A stretch of 37,320 nt of DNA from Candidatus Woesearchaeota archaeon (lineage in GTDB: Archaea; Nanobdellota; Nanobdellia; SCGC-AAA011-G17; JACQNH01), in the NCBI GenBank assembly GCA_023246445.1, contig JAHFIJ010000007.1, forward strand, positions 1 through 37,320. The letters run 5' to 3'. Below the pieces are notes generated by a model, which saw nothing but the letters and a program-made list of their open reading frames with translations, was not told where the DNA came from and ran no database searches. Of this stretch, positions 23,461 to 32,451 are shown piece by piece. The stretch's first letter is position 1. Every line of letters starts with the position of its first letter. The translations under genes were made by a program, and so were the position numbers.

Positions 23461-25359
23461 ATGCTAGAAATTTTAAAAGAGATATTGAACTGTATTCCGA
23501 ACAAGGAAGATATAAGTGAAACTGCTTTTGAGGGTGCGAATATTATTCTTTATACCAAAAATAAGGATTTCCTATTAAATAATAATGGGCTAATCAAAGA
23601 TATAGTGGATAAGGTTAAGAAAAGAATTGAATTAAGACCAGATCCTTCTATTACAATGGATCCTGAGGATGCCAAAAAAATTATAATGAAGGTAATCCCA
23701 AAAGAGGCGGGGATTGATAATGTAATATTTGACTATCATAGAAGTCGGGTAATCATAGAGGCTGAGAAGCCGGGATTAGCAATTGGCAAGAATGGAGATA
23801 CATTAAAAGAGATAAAAAAATTAACTTTTTGGGTGGCTTTAGTTAGAAGAACACCTCCATTAAGATCAAAATTAATCGAAAATATAAGGCAAGTATTGTA
23901 TGAAAATAATGATTTCAGGAAAAAATTCCTGCATAAGGTTGGTGAAAGGATTTATGGAGGGTTAAGAAAAAGCAGGGGGCGTGAGTGGGTGAGAATAAGT
24001 TTTTTAGGCGGTGCAAGAGAGGTGGGTAGAAGTTGTTTATTACTACAGACACAAGAGTCAAGAATTTTACTTGATTGTGGAATAAATGCTGCTGCGATTG
24101 ATGAGTCTGCTTATCCATATTTTGATGCTCCTGAATTTAACATAAAAGATTTAGACGCTGTTGTTTTATCACATCCGCATTTAGATCATTCTGCTGCTTT
24201 GCCATTATTAATTAAATATGGATATGATGGGCCAATATACTGCACTTCACCAACAAGGGATATAGCTGCATTATTAGCCTTAGATTTAATCAGCATTATG
24301 GAGAAAGAGGCTAAAAAAGTTCTTTATAGCTCTACAGAAGTTAAAGAAATGGTGAAAAGAACCATATGTTTGGATTATGAGGAAGTAACCGATATAACCC
24401 CTGATGTAAGATTAACATTTTATAATTCAGGACATGCATTAGGCGCTGCACAGGTTCATTTACATATAGGCAATGGAATGCACAATCTTCTTTATACTGC
24501 GGATTTAAATTATGAAACCTCAAATTTATTGTCTGCTGCAGTTACCAGATTTCCAAGATGTGAAACTTTGATTATTGAAGGGACTTACGGGGGGAAAGAT
24601 GATTTAACACCTACAAGAAGAGAAAGTGAAATGGGGTTATATGATATAATCAAGAAAACAGTTGCCAAAAAAGGAAAAATAATGATGCCTGTTTTAGGTA
24701 TAGGGAGATCACAAGAGGTAATGGTAGTGTTAGAAAAGGCAATGAGAGAGGGATTAATTGAAAAAGTTCCGATTTATATTCAGGGAATGGTCTGGGATGT
24801 AACGGCCATACATACGGCTTATCCTGATTTTTTTAACGTAAAGATTAGAAAGAACATATTTCATAAGAATTTAAATCCATTTATGAGCAACATATTCAAA
24901 AGAGTTGGAAGCCAGAAGGAAATGCAGGAAGTAATAAATGAGGCTGGACCTTGCGTTATAATGGCAACTTCTGGTATGATGGTTGGTGGGCCAATAGTTG
25001 AATATTTTAAGAGATTAGCGGACAATCCAAATAATGCTATAGTCTTTACATCTTATCAGGGAGATGGCTCATTGGGAAGAAGAATTTTAAATGGGGAAAA
25101 AGAGATAGCATTTCAAGATGAAGGAAAACAGATTATAGTTCCTGTTAGATGCAGTGTTTCTAATTTAAGAGGGTTTTCAGGACATTCCAGCAGAGATCAA
25201 TTAATTAAATATGTATTCAATATGGATCCTAAACCCAAAAAAATTATAGTTAATCATGGTGAGGCCAGTAAATGTTTAGATTTGGCTTCTTCTTTACATA
25301 AATTACATAAAGTTGAAACCATTGCCCCTAAAGTATTAGACGCTATTAGGTTGAGGTAG
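23461..25359 (+). CDS. fttA: Transcription termination factor FttA (archaeal KH-CPSF, aCPSF1)
   Basis: The 632-aa protein has N-terminal KH-type domains (GKNG at residues 109-112), then a metallo-beta-lactamase domain with HPHLDH at 238-243, a SGHALGAAQ histidine motif, TADLNYE, and a beta-CASP domain with IEGTYGG, SGMMVGG and FSGHSS then NHGE near the C-terminus. This order is specific to aCPSF1/FttA, which cleaves nascent RNA and terminates transcription with RNA polymerase. Length matches the family (about 630-640 aa). AGGAG at 23452-23456 ends four bases before the ATG. It follows psmB at 77 bp and is probably in the same unit. Confidence 0.95.
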   Translation: MLEILKEILNCIPNKEDISETAFEGANIILYTKNKDFLLNNNGLIKDIVDKVKKRIELRPDPSITMDPEDAKKIIMKVIPKEAGIDNVIFDYHRSRVIIEAEKPGLAIGKNGDTLKEIKKLTFWVALVRRTPPLRSKLIENIRQVLYENNDFRKKFLHKVGERIYGGLRKSRGREWVRISFLGGAREVGRSCLLLQTQESRILLDCGINAAAIDESAYPYFDAPEFNIKDLDAVVLSHPHLDHSAALPLLIKYGYDGPIYCTSPTRDIAALLALDLISIMEKEAKKVLYSSTEVKEMVKRTICLDYEEVTDITPDVRLTFYNSGHALGAAQVHLHIGNGMHNLLYTADLNYETSNLLSAAVTRFPRCETLIIEGTYGGKDDLTPTRRESEMGLYDIIKKTVAKKGKIMMPVLGIGRSQEVMVVLEKAMREGLIEKVPIYIQGMVWDVTAIHTAYPDFFNVKIRKNIFHKNLNPFMSNIFKRVGSQKEMQEVINEAGPCVIMATSGMMVGGPIVEYFKRLADNPNNAIVFTSYQGDGSLGRRILNGEKEIAFQDEGKQIIVPVRCSVSNLRGFSGHSSRDQLIKYVFNMDPKPKKIIVNHGEASKCLDLASSLHKLHKVETIAPKVLDAIRLR

Positions 25360-25530
25360 AAATTTTATTATATATTTAACTGCAGCCATGACATCATCTT
25401 TTTTAATAATCGGCTTACTATGACTTTGTGTCTATAACTATTCATATTTAATGTGATAAATTTAAATAGAATTAGTAAAGATGTAGTTTTAAGATATATA
25501 TTATTTTGATTATATTAAATGTTAGAGATA

Positions 25531-25538
25531 TTTATAAA
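25531..25538 (+). promoter_or_regulatory. TATA box of the thyX-tmk operon
   Basis: TTTATAAA lies between an upstream in-frame ATG (25519) and ATG 25564. Its centre is 29.5 bp before 25564, so transcription should begin at about 25561 and the upstream ATG would not be in the mRNA. Confidence 0.6.
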
Positions 25539-25563
25539 AGAAATAATGAAAATAAAATATAAT

Positions 25564-27339
25564 ATGTCTAATCCCATCGAACAATCCCCAGAACAAAATC
25601 CTTATGGAATTAATTTGACAAATCGTCTTGTTGTTCCTTACGCAGAAAAACTATTGTTTAGTAGAAATAATGTTCCTGGGGGGCATATCACTCTGGTAGA
25701 TTATATGGGCGGAGATGAGACGATAGCCAGAGTAGCGACTGCAGGTCATGGTTTAAGTATTTTCCCAGAAAACCCACAACTACCTGATTTTTTAGAGCAT
25801 TTAGCAGCCAAAAGTATTTTAGAACCATTTAAATCAGTTCAATTAAAATTTATGATTCAATCAGGTATTAGGGTTGCTTTGGATGTAGTATATGAGCCTA
25901 TGGCAAGTGTTAACGAATATTCTGGAAGGTATTCTGATATGCTTGATACTTCCTTTATTCCTTTACTAGAAATGTTAACTATTGCCATGAAAGGTGATAA
26001 AGAAAATAGTAATAAAGTTCTGGAATTAATGAAAGACGCTAGAGCAAAAAATTATGAAGCTTATAGAAGATTGGTGGGTGAAGAAATTGATCTTGCTAGG
26101 GAACTTGCCAGAACACCATTAGAAATTGATAATGACACAAAATATTTCTGGAAGATTGATCTACTTTCTCTTGTTGATTTTATAGTAAGAATAAGAAGCA
26201 AAAGAGAAGAATATGATCCAATACATCCTTATTTGGATAATATGGAAGAAGCAGCTAGGATAGTTGCTCCAAATGCAACACAAGCATTAATTAAATTGGA
26301 AGAAAATGATGTAAAAGCGATCGAATTAACTTTACCAAGAGATAATCTTATTGTTGATGCACTGCTTTCGCCTGCGAATTGGAAAGCTGAATTAACAAGA
26401 AGAGTAGTTGCAAGGGAATTTGATGATGAATTATTTAAAAGGATACAATTTATGGAAAATGGCTTTGTCCAACCAGTTGATTATATGGGGGATGATAAAG
26501 CCCCTGCAGACAGTGCAAGAGTAAGTTATGGTTCAGGAACTAGAAGATTAAGCACTGATGCTGGTTTAACAAGATATTTAGTAAGAAATAGGCATACGAC
26601 ACCAATTGAACAAGTAGAAGCGGCATTTGAATTTAGTGTTCCTGTTTTTGTAGATCCAAGGCAAGCAGGTAGACATAGAACTTTAGATCGTCATGGTTTT
26701 ATGGGTTATATCCCTATAGGCGATAGCTTTTTTGTTCCCCCGGTAGATCAATTAAGACATCAATCAAGAACAAACAGACAAGGAAGAGGTAATGAATTAA
26801 GTGACGAGGTAAAAAATGAGGCTATTAGTTTGTTAAAAGCTTCATATCAAAGAGAAATTGGTTTAACAGCTAAACTTAGAGAATTGGATGTTCCTGAAGG
26901 TATTGTAAGGGGAAGAAAGGGTGTTGGATTTTTTAATAGGGGTTGGAGAACAGGGGATTTACATAATTGGGGTCATTTTTTTAGTTTGAGATTGAATCCA
27001 CATGCTCAAAAAGAGATACAAGATTTTGCAAGAGTTCATTTTGATTTAATGAGAAAGTTAGCCCCAACGGTTATTGGTGCTTTCGAGGATTATTTAATGA
27101 ATTCAATAAGTTTTACTGCTTTAGAATTAAGTGTATTAGCTTCTATGATGGATATGCCCACCGAAAATATTGATATTGACGACCTTAATCTTTATAGACC
27201 TATTGGTTTTATTACGAAAAAAACATTGGGAAAAGAGGTTTTAACAAGAGAGGGAGAAGAGCTTAAAACTAAATTAAAAACTATTTTGGATTTAAAAAAA
27301 GGGTTAAACATAGAGAAGTTGAAGAATGGTAACTCATAA
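25564..27339 (+). CDS. thyX: Tandem-domain flavin-dependent thymidylate synthase (ThyX-ThyX fusion with split signature)
   Basis: ThyX makes dTMP from dUMP with FAD and methylenetetrahydrofolate. This 591-aa protein is about twice normal size. The N-terminal copy (about 30-260) carries SVNEYSGRYS at 115-124, the second half of the ThyX signature RHRxxSxNExSxRY, but the preceding R-Q-x-x-R-H-R positions read LDVVYEP (106-112). The C-terminal copy (about 295-560) carries RQAGRHRT at 366-373, but the S-x-N-E-x-S-x-R-Y half is replaced by DRHGFMGYI. It also keeps SLRLNPHAQKEI (474-485), the dUMP-binding end of ThyX. The two copies thus complement each other. ATG 25564 is chosen because a TATA box lies between it and ATG 25519. 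tmk overlaps the 3' end by 14 bp. Confidence 0.85.
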   Translation: MSNPIEQSPEQNPYGINLTNRLVVPYAEKLLFSRNNVPGGHITLVDYMGGDETIARVATAGHGLSIFPENPQLPDFLEHLAAKSILEPFKSVQLKFMIQSGIRVALDVVYEPMASVNEYSGRYSDMLDTSFIPLLEMLTIAMKGDKENSNKVLELMKDARAKNYEAYRRLVGEEIDLARELARTPLEIDNDTKYFWKIDLLSLVDFIVRIRSKREEYDPIHPYLDNMEEAARIVAPNATQALIKLEENDVKAIELTLPRDNLIVDALLSPANWKAELTRRVVAREFDDELFKRIQFMENGFVQPVDYMGDDKAPADSARVSYGSGTRRLSTDAGLTRYLVRNRHTTPIEQVEAAFEFSVPVFVDPRQAGRHRTLDRHGFMGYIPIGDSFFVPPVDQLRHQSRTNRQGRGNELSDEVKNEAISLLKASYQREIGLTAKLRELDVPEGIVRGRKGVGFFNRGWRTGDLHNWGHFFSLRLNPHAQKEIQDFARVHFDLMRKLAPTVIGAFEDYLMNSISFTALELSVLASMMDMPTENIDIDDLNLYRPIGFITKKTLGKEVLTREGEELKTKLKTILDLKKGLNIEKLKNGNS

Positions 27340-28051
27340 ATTAATTGTAATTGAAGGTTCAGATGGTTCTGGTAAAAAGACTCAAAGTGATATATTGGTA
27401 AATAAGTTAAGGCAATACAATCCAACAGCAAAATTTAGTTTTCCAGATTATGAAGGACCTTTTGGCAAACAAGTAAGACACTATTTAGATGGTGGTTTTG
27501 GAGATCCTAAAACTTTTATAAGATTGTCCTCATTTGAAGGGATAAACAATCCAGGAATTAAAGAAGCTGCTTTTCTTGGTGAACTGACCTATATAAGATT
27601 GTCCGCACTTCTTTATGCGGCAGACAGAGCAATTAATCTTCCTAAATTACAAGAAGCATTGAATAAAGGAATTGTTGTTTGCGACAGATATGATATTTCA
27701 AACTTGGCACATCAAGGTGCAAAACTTGAAGGGAAAGAAAGGCGGGATCTAATCAACTGGTTAAAAAAATTAGAAAGAGAAGATGTAGGCTTACCAATAC
27801 CTGATTTAGTTGTTTATCTTAACCTACCCACTGAAAAAGCGAGAGAAGCAATGGAAGTTCAAGGAAGAAAACTAGATCTACATGAAGCGGATTTAGATTA
27901 TTTGGTTAAAGTTAATAATCTTTATTTAGAATTAGCAAGGAAAGAAAATTGGAGTATCATTGAATGTTTAAAAGACAGTAAAAGAAAAACTAAAGAAGAG
28001 ATATCAGAAGAGATATTTTGGGCGGTAAGATCAATAATTCAATTAGAATAA
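27326..28051 (+). CDS. tmk: Thymidylate kinase-like protein (copy 2, thyX-linked)
   Basis: The 241-aa product is a P-loop kinase of the Tmk group. The P-loop is EGSDGSGKKTQ, where the usual S/T after the lysine is K; the next T may serve. CDRYDISNLAHQGAKL gives the D-R-Y motif, and VVYLNLPTEKAREAM is the strand-helix block of Tmk. Tmk-like proteins with G-K-x-T-Q P-loops occur in several lineages. The gene overlaps the thyX 3' end by 14 bp, so the pair should be co-translated and would make dUMP into dTMP and then dTDP. It differs strongly from copy 1 (710-1363). It converges on the glycosyltransferase gene with a 13-bp overlap. Confidence 0.88.
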   Translation: MVTHKLIVIEGSDGSGKKTQSDILVNKLRQYNPTAKFSFPDYEGPFGKQVRHYLDGGFGDPKTFIRLSSFEGINNPGIKEAAFLGELTYIRLSALLYAADRAINLPKLQEALNKGIVVCDRYDISNLAHQGAKLEGKERRDLINWLKKLEREDVGLPIPDLVVYLNLPTEKAREAMEVQGRKLDLHEADLDYLVKVNNLYLELARKENWSIIECLKDSKRKTKEEISEEIFWAVRSIIQLE

Positions 28052-29184
28052 ATTTCCATATATTTTTTATAAATTATGTCCCAGTCATATTTTTTAGATT
28101 TTTCAGTATTGTTTTTAGAAAATTTTAAAGTTAATTTTTTATCATCCAAGATTTTTAATATAGAATTTTTTAATCTTTCAATATCCCCATAATTAACAAA
28201 TATTCCGTTTACATTATCTTCCATTTCATAAGGAACGCCATTTACTGGAGAAGCTACTACAGGTAAACCAGATGCAAAAGCCTCAAACAAACAAAGTGGT
28301 AAGCCCTCACGAAAACTGGGTAGCACAAAAACATCTGATGATTGATACATCTTAACAACCTCTTTTCTGTCTCTTATTGGTCCTTGAATTATTATTTTAT
28401 TTTCTCCTTTAGCTAATTCCAACATTTGATTTAACATTCCTTCATCAGGGCCTACAAACAAAAAAGTAATATCTTTTCTTTCTTTTAGAATTTCTTTAGC
28501 GGCTAATATTAATTTTTCAGGTCCTTTGGTTATATTATACCTTCCAAAGAACAATACTAATTTTTCTTTTTCAGGAATTTTAAATTTTTTCCTGAAATCA
28601 TTATCTTTAACCTTAGTGAAGAATACTTTATCCATTCCATTCGGCAATACTATGATTTTAGATTCATCTTTAATCCATTTTTTTAAAGTAGGCAATTCCC
28701 ATGGTGTGATTGCTATAATCTTATCCATTAATTTAAATGCAATCCTGTTGAATATTAAATTTGTAAATAATAATGGAATTCTAACAGATAAGGGCCTGAA
28801 AGATTCTGTCCAAGGGCAATGAGTTGTGTGAACAAATCTTATTCCCTTAAGTTTAGCTATTATTCCTGCAATTAGATTATATAAATGGCCTGAAACATGG
28901 GAATGGAAAACATCAAAATCATTAAACCATAAAGTTCTGCTGAATAATAAAGTTGGCCATATAAAAGTGAAAAGAGATAATCTTAACCAATATCTATGCC
29001 TGTGAATATGAATATTATTTACTATTTCATTTAAAGGCCTGATTCTTTTGTATTTATCTGAATCAGAGCAGAAAACATGGACTTCGTGGCCTTCTTTTAT
29101 CTGCCTTAATGCTAGTTCTTCTATTACTTTCTCTACACCGCCGAAGGTGGGATAATAAAACATTGAAATATGGGCTATTTTCAT
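28039..29184 (-). CDS. Glycosyltransferase family 4 (GT-B fold)
   Basis: The 381-aa protein starts with MKIAHISMFYYPTFGGVEKV, the N-terminal Rossmann strand and G-G-x-E-x-x loop of GT4 enzymes. The C-terminal domain has LFFGRYNITKGPE and SFREGLPLCLFEAFASGLPV, the E-x7-E nucleotide-sugar site. It probably transfers a sugar from a nucleotide donor to a lipid or glycan at the membrane face; the acceptor is unknown. ATG 29184 was chosen over TTG 29187. A TATA-like ATTTAAAA (29206-29213) lies 25.5 bp upstream. No other glycan genes are adjacent. Confidence 0.92.
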   Translation of the reverse strand: MKIAHISMFYYPTFGGVEKVIEELALRQIKEGHEVHVFCSDSDKYKRIRPLNEIVNNIHIHRHRYWLRLSLFTFIWPTLLFSRTLWFNDFDVFHSHVSGHLYNLIAGIIAKLKGIRFVHTTHCPWTESFRPLSVRIPLLFTNLIFNRIAFKLMDKIIAITPWELPTLKKWIKDESKIIVLPNGMDKVFFTKVKDNDFRKKFKIPEKEKLVLFFGRYNITKGPEKLILAAKEILKERKDITFLFVGPDEGMLNQMLELAKGENKIIIQGPIRDRKEVVKMYQSSDVFVLPSFREGLPLCLFEAFASGLPVVASPVNGVPYEMEDNVNGIFVNYGDIERLKNSILKILDDKKLTLKFSKNNTEKSKKYDWDIIYKKYMEIYSN

Positions 29185-29205
29185 CAATAAAGGCTTTAAA
29201 ATTGG

Positions 29206-29213
29206 ATTTAAAA
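29206..29213 (-). promoter_or_regulatory. TATA-like box of the glycosyltransferase gene
   Basis: ATTTAAAA on the plus strand reads TTTTAAAT on the minus strand, centred 25.5 bp before ATG 29184, which fits a leaderless transcript. Confidence 0.45.
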
Positions 29214-29282
29214 GAGTTATGAAGATGGTATTTTTACTTTAAGTGGGTTAATATTAGAAAGATGATAAAAGGATTTTCAAAA

Positions 29283-29621
29283 TTAAGCTATTAAAACAAC
29301 ACCCAAAATAATAAATAAAATACCCAACAGTTTAAATAGATTTATTCTTTCATTGAGGAATTTAGCAGATAATAAAGCAACCCAGATATATGAAGTTGCA
29401 ACTACAGGATATAAGATAGATAATGGGCCAAATTTTAAAGTAATTATAAAGAAAACAGAAGATAGCCCGTAAAATAAAACCCCTATTAATAAATTTTTAT
29501 TTTTAATTGTGCCATCTAAAGTTAAATTAAAATTATTTGCAGATTTTTTTAAGTATAGAGCGCCTATGGATCCTATTAAAGTTGCAAAAATTATTACTAG
29601 GACGGGGATTAATAAGCTCAT
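29283..29621 (-). CDS. Small four-TM transporter subunit, SMR/EamA-like (second of a pair)
   Basis: The 112-aa protein is almost entirely hydrophobic with four predicted helices: residues about 4-24, 43-62, 66-86 and 92-111. YPVVATSYIWVALLS matches the same string in the upstream paralogue with one change, so the two genes are tandem duplicates. Small multidrug resistance/EamA-like half-transporters work as homo- or heterodimers, often in antiparallel orientation; a heterodimer is likely here. The ATG overlaps the stop of the first gene by 4 bp (ATGA), suggesting tight co-translation. Substrate cannot be inferred. Confidence 0.82.
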   Translation of the reverse strand: MSLLIPVLVIIFATLIGSIGALYLKKSANNFNLTLDGTIKNKNLLIGVLFYGLSSVFFIITLKFGPLSILYPVVATSYIWVALLSAKFLNERINLFKLLGILFIILGVVLIA

Positions 29622-29989
29622 TTTTTTCCCCCTAAGCCTGTTAAAGAAACTCCAATTAAGATAGCTATTATCCCTAACCAGTTTTTAGTTGTCAGGATTT
29701 CATTAAAGAAAAATCTTGATAATAAAGCAACCCAGATATATGAAGTTGCTATTATTGGATAAGCTACACTTAAATCAGAATTTTTTAATGCTATTAATAA
29801 TAATGAAGCTGCTAAAAAATAGACAATAACACCAATATAAAGATTTAAGTTTGTTATGGCTGAAATAATAAAAGAGTTAACTGAATTTAAAGTTAGTTTA
29901 TCTGAAGTATATTTAAAGAAGATCTGAGCTATGGAGGTTAATAAAGTGCAGAATACTACCAATAATATTGTTTTTTTTAAATTATGCAT
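29618..29989 (-). CDS. Small four-TM transporter subunit, SMR/EamA-like (first of a pair)
   Basis: From ATG 29989 the product has 123 residues with four hydrophobic segments and the signature YPIIATSYIWVALLS shared with its partner. I prefer this ATG to the in-frame 30004 start because a TTTATAAA box at 30012-30019 is centred 26.5 bp upstream, as in other leaderless genes here. The C-terminus ends in a short basic tail (GGKK). Function is presumably export or exchange of a small molecule or lipid-linked sugar (SMR/EamA proteins include ArnE/ArnF-like flippases); the neighbouring glycosyltransferase makes the latter conceivable but not shown. Confidence 0.82.
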   Translation of the reverse strand: MHNLKKTILLVVFCTLLTSIAQIFFKYTSDKLTLNSVNSFIISAITNLNLYIGVIVYFLAASLLLIALKNSDLSVAYPIIATSYIWVALLSRFFFNEILTTKNWLGIIAILIGVSLTGLGGKK

Positions 29990-30011
29990 TTTAAAAGAAA
30001 GCAAAAAGGCG

Positions 30012-30019
30012 TTTATAAA
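30012..30019 (-). promoter_or_regulatory. TATA box of the small-transporter pair
   Basis: TTTATAAA lies 26.5 bp before ATG 29989 on the minus strand, just after the stop of the ABC permease gene, so the transporter pair has its own promoter. Confidence 0.6.
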
Positions 30020-30022
30020 GAT

Positions 30023-31234
30023 TTACTCATATCTCAAAGCGTCTATCGGCTTTAGTTTTGAAGCTTTGTAAGCAGGGAATAAACCTGCAAAGATACCAAT
30101 TAAAAATGCAAAGATTAAACTCCCTAAAACTAACTGCCATGTAAACAACGGTGAAAATACAGAATAACCTGCTTTTGAAATTATATTGCCTGCAAGATTT
30201 GAGAGTGAATAACCTAAGAGAACACCAATTATGCCACCTGTCAAGCTTAAAATTCCTGATTCTAAAACAAATATAAACAAGATAGCATTGTTTTTAGCAC
30301 CTATAGCTTTGAAAACACCAATCTCTTTAGTTCTTTCCAAGATAGAGGCATACATTGTATTCATTATATTAACTGAAGCTACAATCAAGGATATTAAAGC
30401 AATTAAAATCACAGTTAAAGTTATAATATCCAACACAGAAGAGAATGTTGCTATTACCTGCTCAAATGTCTGGACAAAAAAATCTTCTTTTCCTTCTTCC
30501 TGATTTCTGTGCTTTCTTAATTTATCTTTAATAACCTCTGCTAATTTTGTGGGATTTTCTGACTGAGAAGACCTTATTAATATAAACTGATAATTACTGG
30601 CATTGAATAATTTTTCTACTGCTTCTTTAGCCATATATAAATGAGAATCATCAACTGGATTTCCAACCTCTTCATAAAAGCCTGCAACTTTTATATCTAT
30701 TCCATTAACTTTTATTTTATCTCTTAATTTAACTGGCTGCTTAAAAACTTTATCTTTAATCTTATAATTATAACCCAAAAGCGCTTTATCATTTTCATCA
30801 TCTAACTCTTTCCCTTCCATCAAATTTAAAGTATAAACTTCGTTTACCAAACCTTTATAATTTTTGTAGTCTGAGCCCATTAAATAAGAATATATTTTTT
30901 GCTTGTTAAATTCTACTTCGGCAGAGATCATATATATTCCTGTAGCTTCTGCAACACCATTGACTTCATTTATTTTCTTTAAGTCTGAATCATCTAAAAT
31001 AACATTGCTGTCCATTATAGGTCCTGCAATACTGAAACCTCTGGCTTGAACTATTAGTTTATCATCACCCATCTTTTTTGATATTTCTGAAACATAATCG
31101 GAGATTCCATAACCAAAGCTTATTAAAATGGTAACTGCAGTTATACCAATTAATACTGATAAAATTGTTAAAAAACTTCTTAACTTTCTTTTTCTTAAAC
31201 TTTCCAAAGAATATTTTATTAAGGCTATGTTCAT
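30023..31234 (-). CDS. ABC transporter permease, MacB/FtsX type (second permease)
   Basis: The 403-aa protein has the MacB/LolC layout: an N-terminal helix (SFLTILSVLIGITAVTILIS, about 20-40), a large extracellular domain (about 45-270), and three C-terminal helices around 275-395 with the FtsX-like block MYASILERTKEIGVFKAIGA, which is the coupling region to the ATPase. It ends with the common A-S-K-L-K-P-I-D-A-L-R-Y-E tail. MacB-like systems use ATP for mechanical work on periplasmic or envelope substrates rather than classic transport. It overlaps the first permease gene by 4 bp and is the last gene of the operon. Confidence 0.9.
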   Translation of the reverse strand: MNIALIKYSLESLRKRKLRSFLTILSVLIGITAVTILISFGYGISDYVSEISKKMGDDKLIVQARGFSIAGPIMDSNVILDDSDLKKINEVNGVAEATGIYMISAEVEFNKQKIYSYLMGSDYKNYKGLVNEVYTLNLMEGKELDDENDKALLGYNYKIKDKVFKQPVKLRDKIKVNGIDIKVAGFYEEVGNPVDDSHLYMAKEAVEKLFNASNYQFILIRSSQSENPTKLAEVIKDKLRKHRNQEEGKEDFFVQTFEQVIATFSSVLDIITLTVILIALISLIVASVNIMNTMYASILERTKEIGVFKAIGAKNNAILFIFVLESGILSLTGGIIGVLLGYSLSNLAGNIISKAGYSVFSPLFTWQLVLGSLIFAFLIGIFAGLFPAYKASKLKPIDALRYE

Positions 31235-32451
31235 TTTGCATACCTCAAGGCATCTACAGGCTTTAATTTAGAAGCTTGGATGGCAGGCAATATTCCTGCT
31301 ATTGAACCAATGATAAAAGAGAACAGTAAAGAGCCTAAAATTAAAGCAAAAGAAATTTTTACTTTTAATAATTCTGATTCTAAGAATAATTTTCCAATAA
31401 AAATTAAAGCATATGCTATTCCTATACCAAAAAGTATTCCGATTAAACCGCCTAAGAAACCCAGCAAACCTGATTCTATCAAGAATAGCGTGAAAATATC
31501 CTTGTTTTTAGCACCTATTGATTTCATAATGCCAATCTGCTTTGTTCTTTCCAAGATAGAGGTATACATTGTGTTTGAGATTCCAATCCCGCCCACAATA
31601 ATTGAAATTCCTGCAATAACATAGATGAATATCTGAACTGCAAATAATGTAGCGTCTATATTTTTTAATGTCTGCTGCGGCGATTGAACAGTAAAATCTT
31701 CTTCCCCTTCCTTAACATCTCTTTCTTTTCTTAAGTATTTTTCAATCCTTTCCTTAACTAAAGACATTTCATTTCTATTAGGAACCTTAGCGATTATTAT
31801 ATCGTAGGTATCATTTACATTAAATAAATCTTTTAACTCTTTTTCATTTATTATGATTGAATTGTCTATTATGAAGTTTCCTTTTTTCTTTAATAAGCCT
31901 ATAACGTCGAATTTCTTTGATTGAACTAAAACTTTGTCACCAGGATTTATAGCTCTACCCATTTTATCCTCTTTTCCATAATCATTGCCAAGAAGAACCT
32001 TATCAATATCACTGTCTTTCAGCATTCTTCCTTTTTCAGCTTCCAAGCCAATTACTCTCTCCATATCTTTTCTTTTTTTTCCTTCAGGGATATTTGCTGC
32101 AAATGTAAAATCAATCTTGTCATTAAATTCTATTTTTGTATCTTCTATTATCCTGCCAAAAGCAGTTTCAACGCCTTTTATATTTTCTATATCTTTAACA
32201 TAATAATCTTTTAATGGTTTTATAACTCCTGTTCCTGGTGGGCCTGCATTTAAACCTGAAGCTTGAACTGTTAATGTATCTGTGCTCAGAAAACTAAACT
32301 GGGATGAAATTGCAAATCTTAATCCTTCACCCAAGCCTATTAAAGATATAACCGCAGCTATACCAATTAAAATGCCTAAAACAGTTAACCAACTTCTTAA
32401 ACCACGGTTTTTAAAAGAAATATATGACAGTTTAAAATAATCATTTATCAT
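31231..32451 (-). CDS. ABC transporter permease, MacB/FtsX type (first permease)
   Basis: The 406-aa protein is a paralogue of the following permease, with N-terminal helix WLTVLGILIGIAAVISLIGL, an extracellular domain rich in charged residues, and the FtsX block MYTSILERTKQIGIMKSIGA, then three C-terminal helices and the S-K-L-K-P-V-D-A-L-R-Y-A tail. Two different permeases with one ATPase suggest a heterodimeric channel, as in LolCE-type complexes. It overlaps the CARDB-like gene upstream and the next permease downstream by 4 bp each. Confidence 0.9.
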   Translation of the reverse strand: MINDYFKLSYISFKNRGLRSWLTVLGILIGIAAVISLIGLGEGLRFAISSQFSFLSTDTLTVQASGLNAGPPGTGVIKPLKDYYVKDIENIKGVETAFGRIIEDTKIEFNDKIDFTFAANIPEGKKRKDMERVIGLEAEKGRMLKDSDIDKVLLGNDYGKEDKMGRAINPGDKVLVQSKKFDVIGLLKKKGNFIIDNSIIINEKELKDLFNVNDTYDIIIAKVPNRNEMSLVKERIEKYLRKERDVKEGEEDFTVQSPQQTLKNIDATLFAVQIFIYVIAGISIIVGGIGISNTMYTSILERTKQIGIMKSIGAKNKDIFTLFLIESGLLGFLGGLIGILFGIGIAYALIFIGKLFLESELLKVKISFALILGSLLFSFIIGSIAGILPAIQASKLKPVDALRYAK

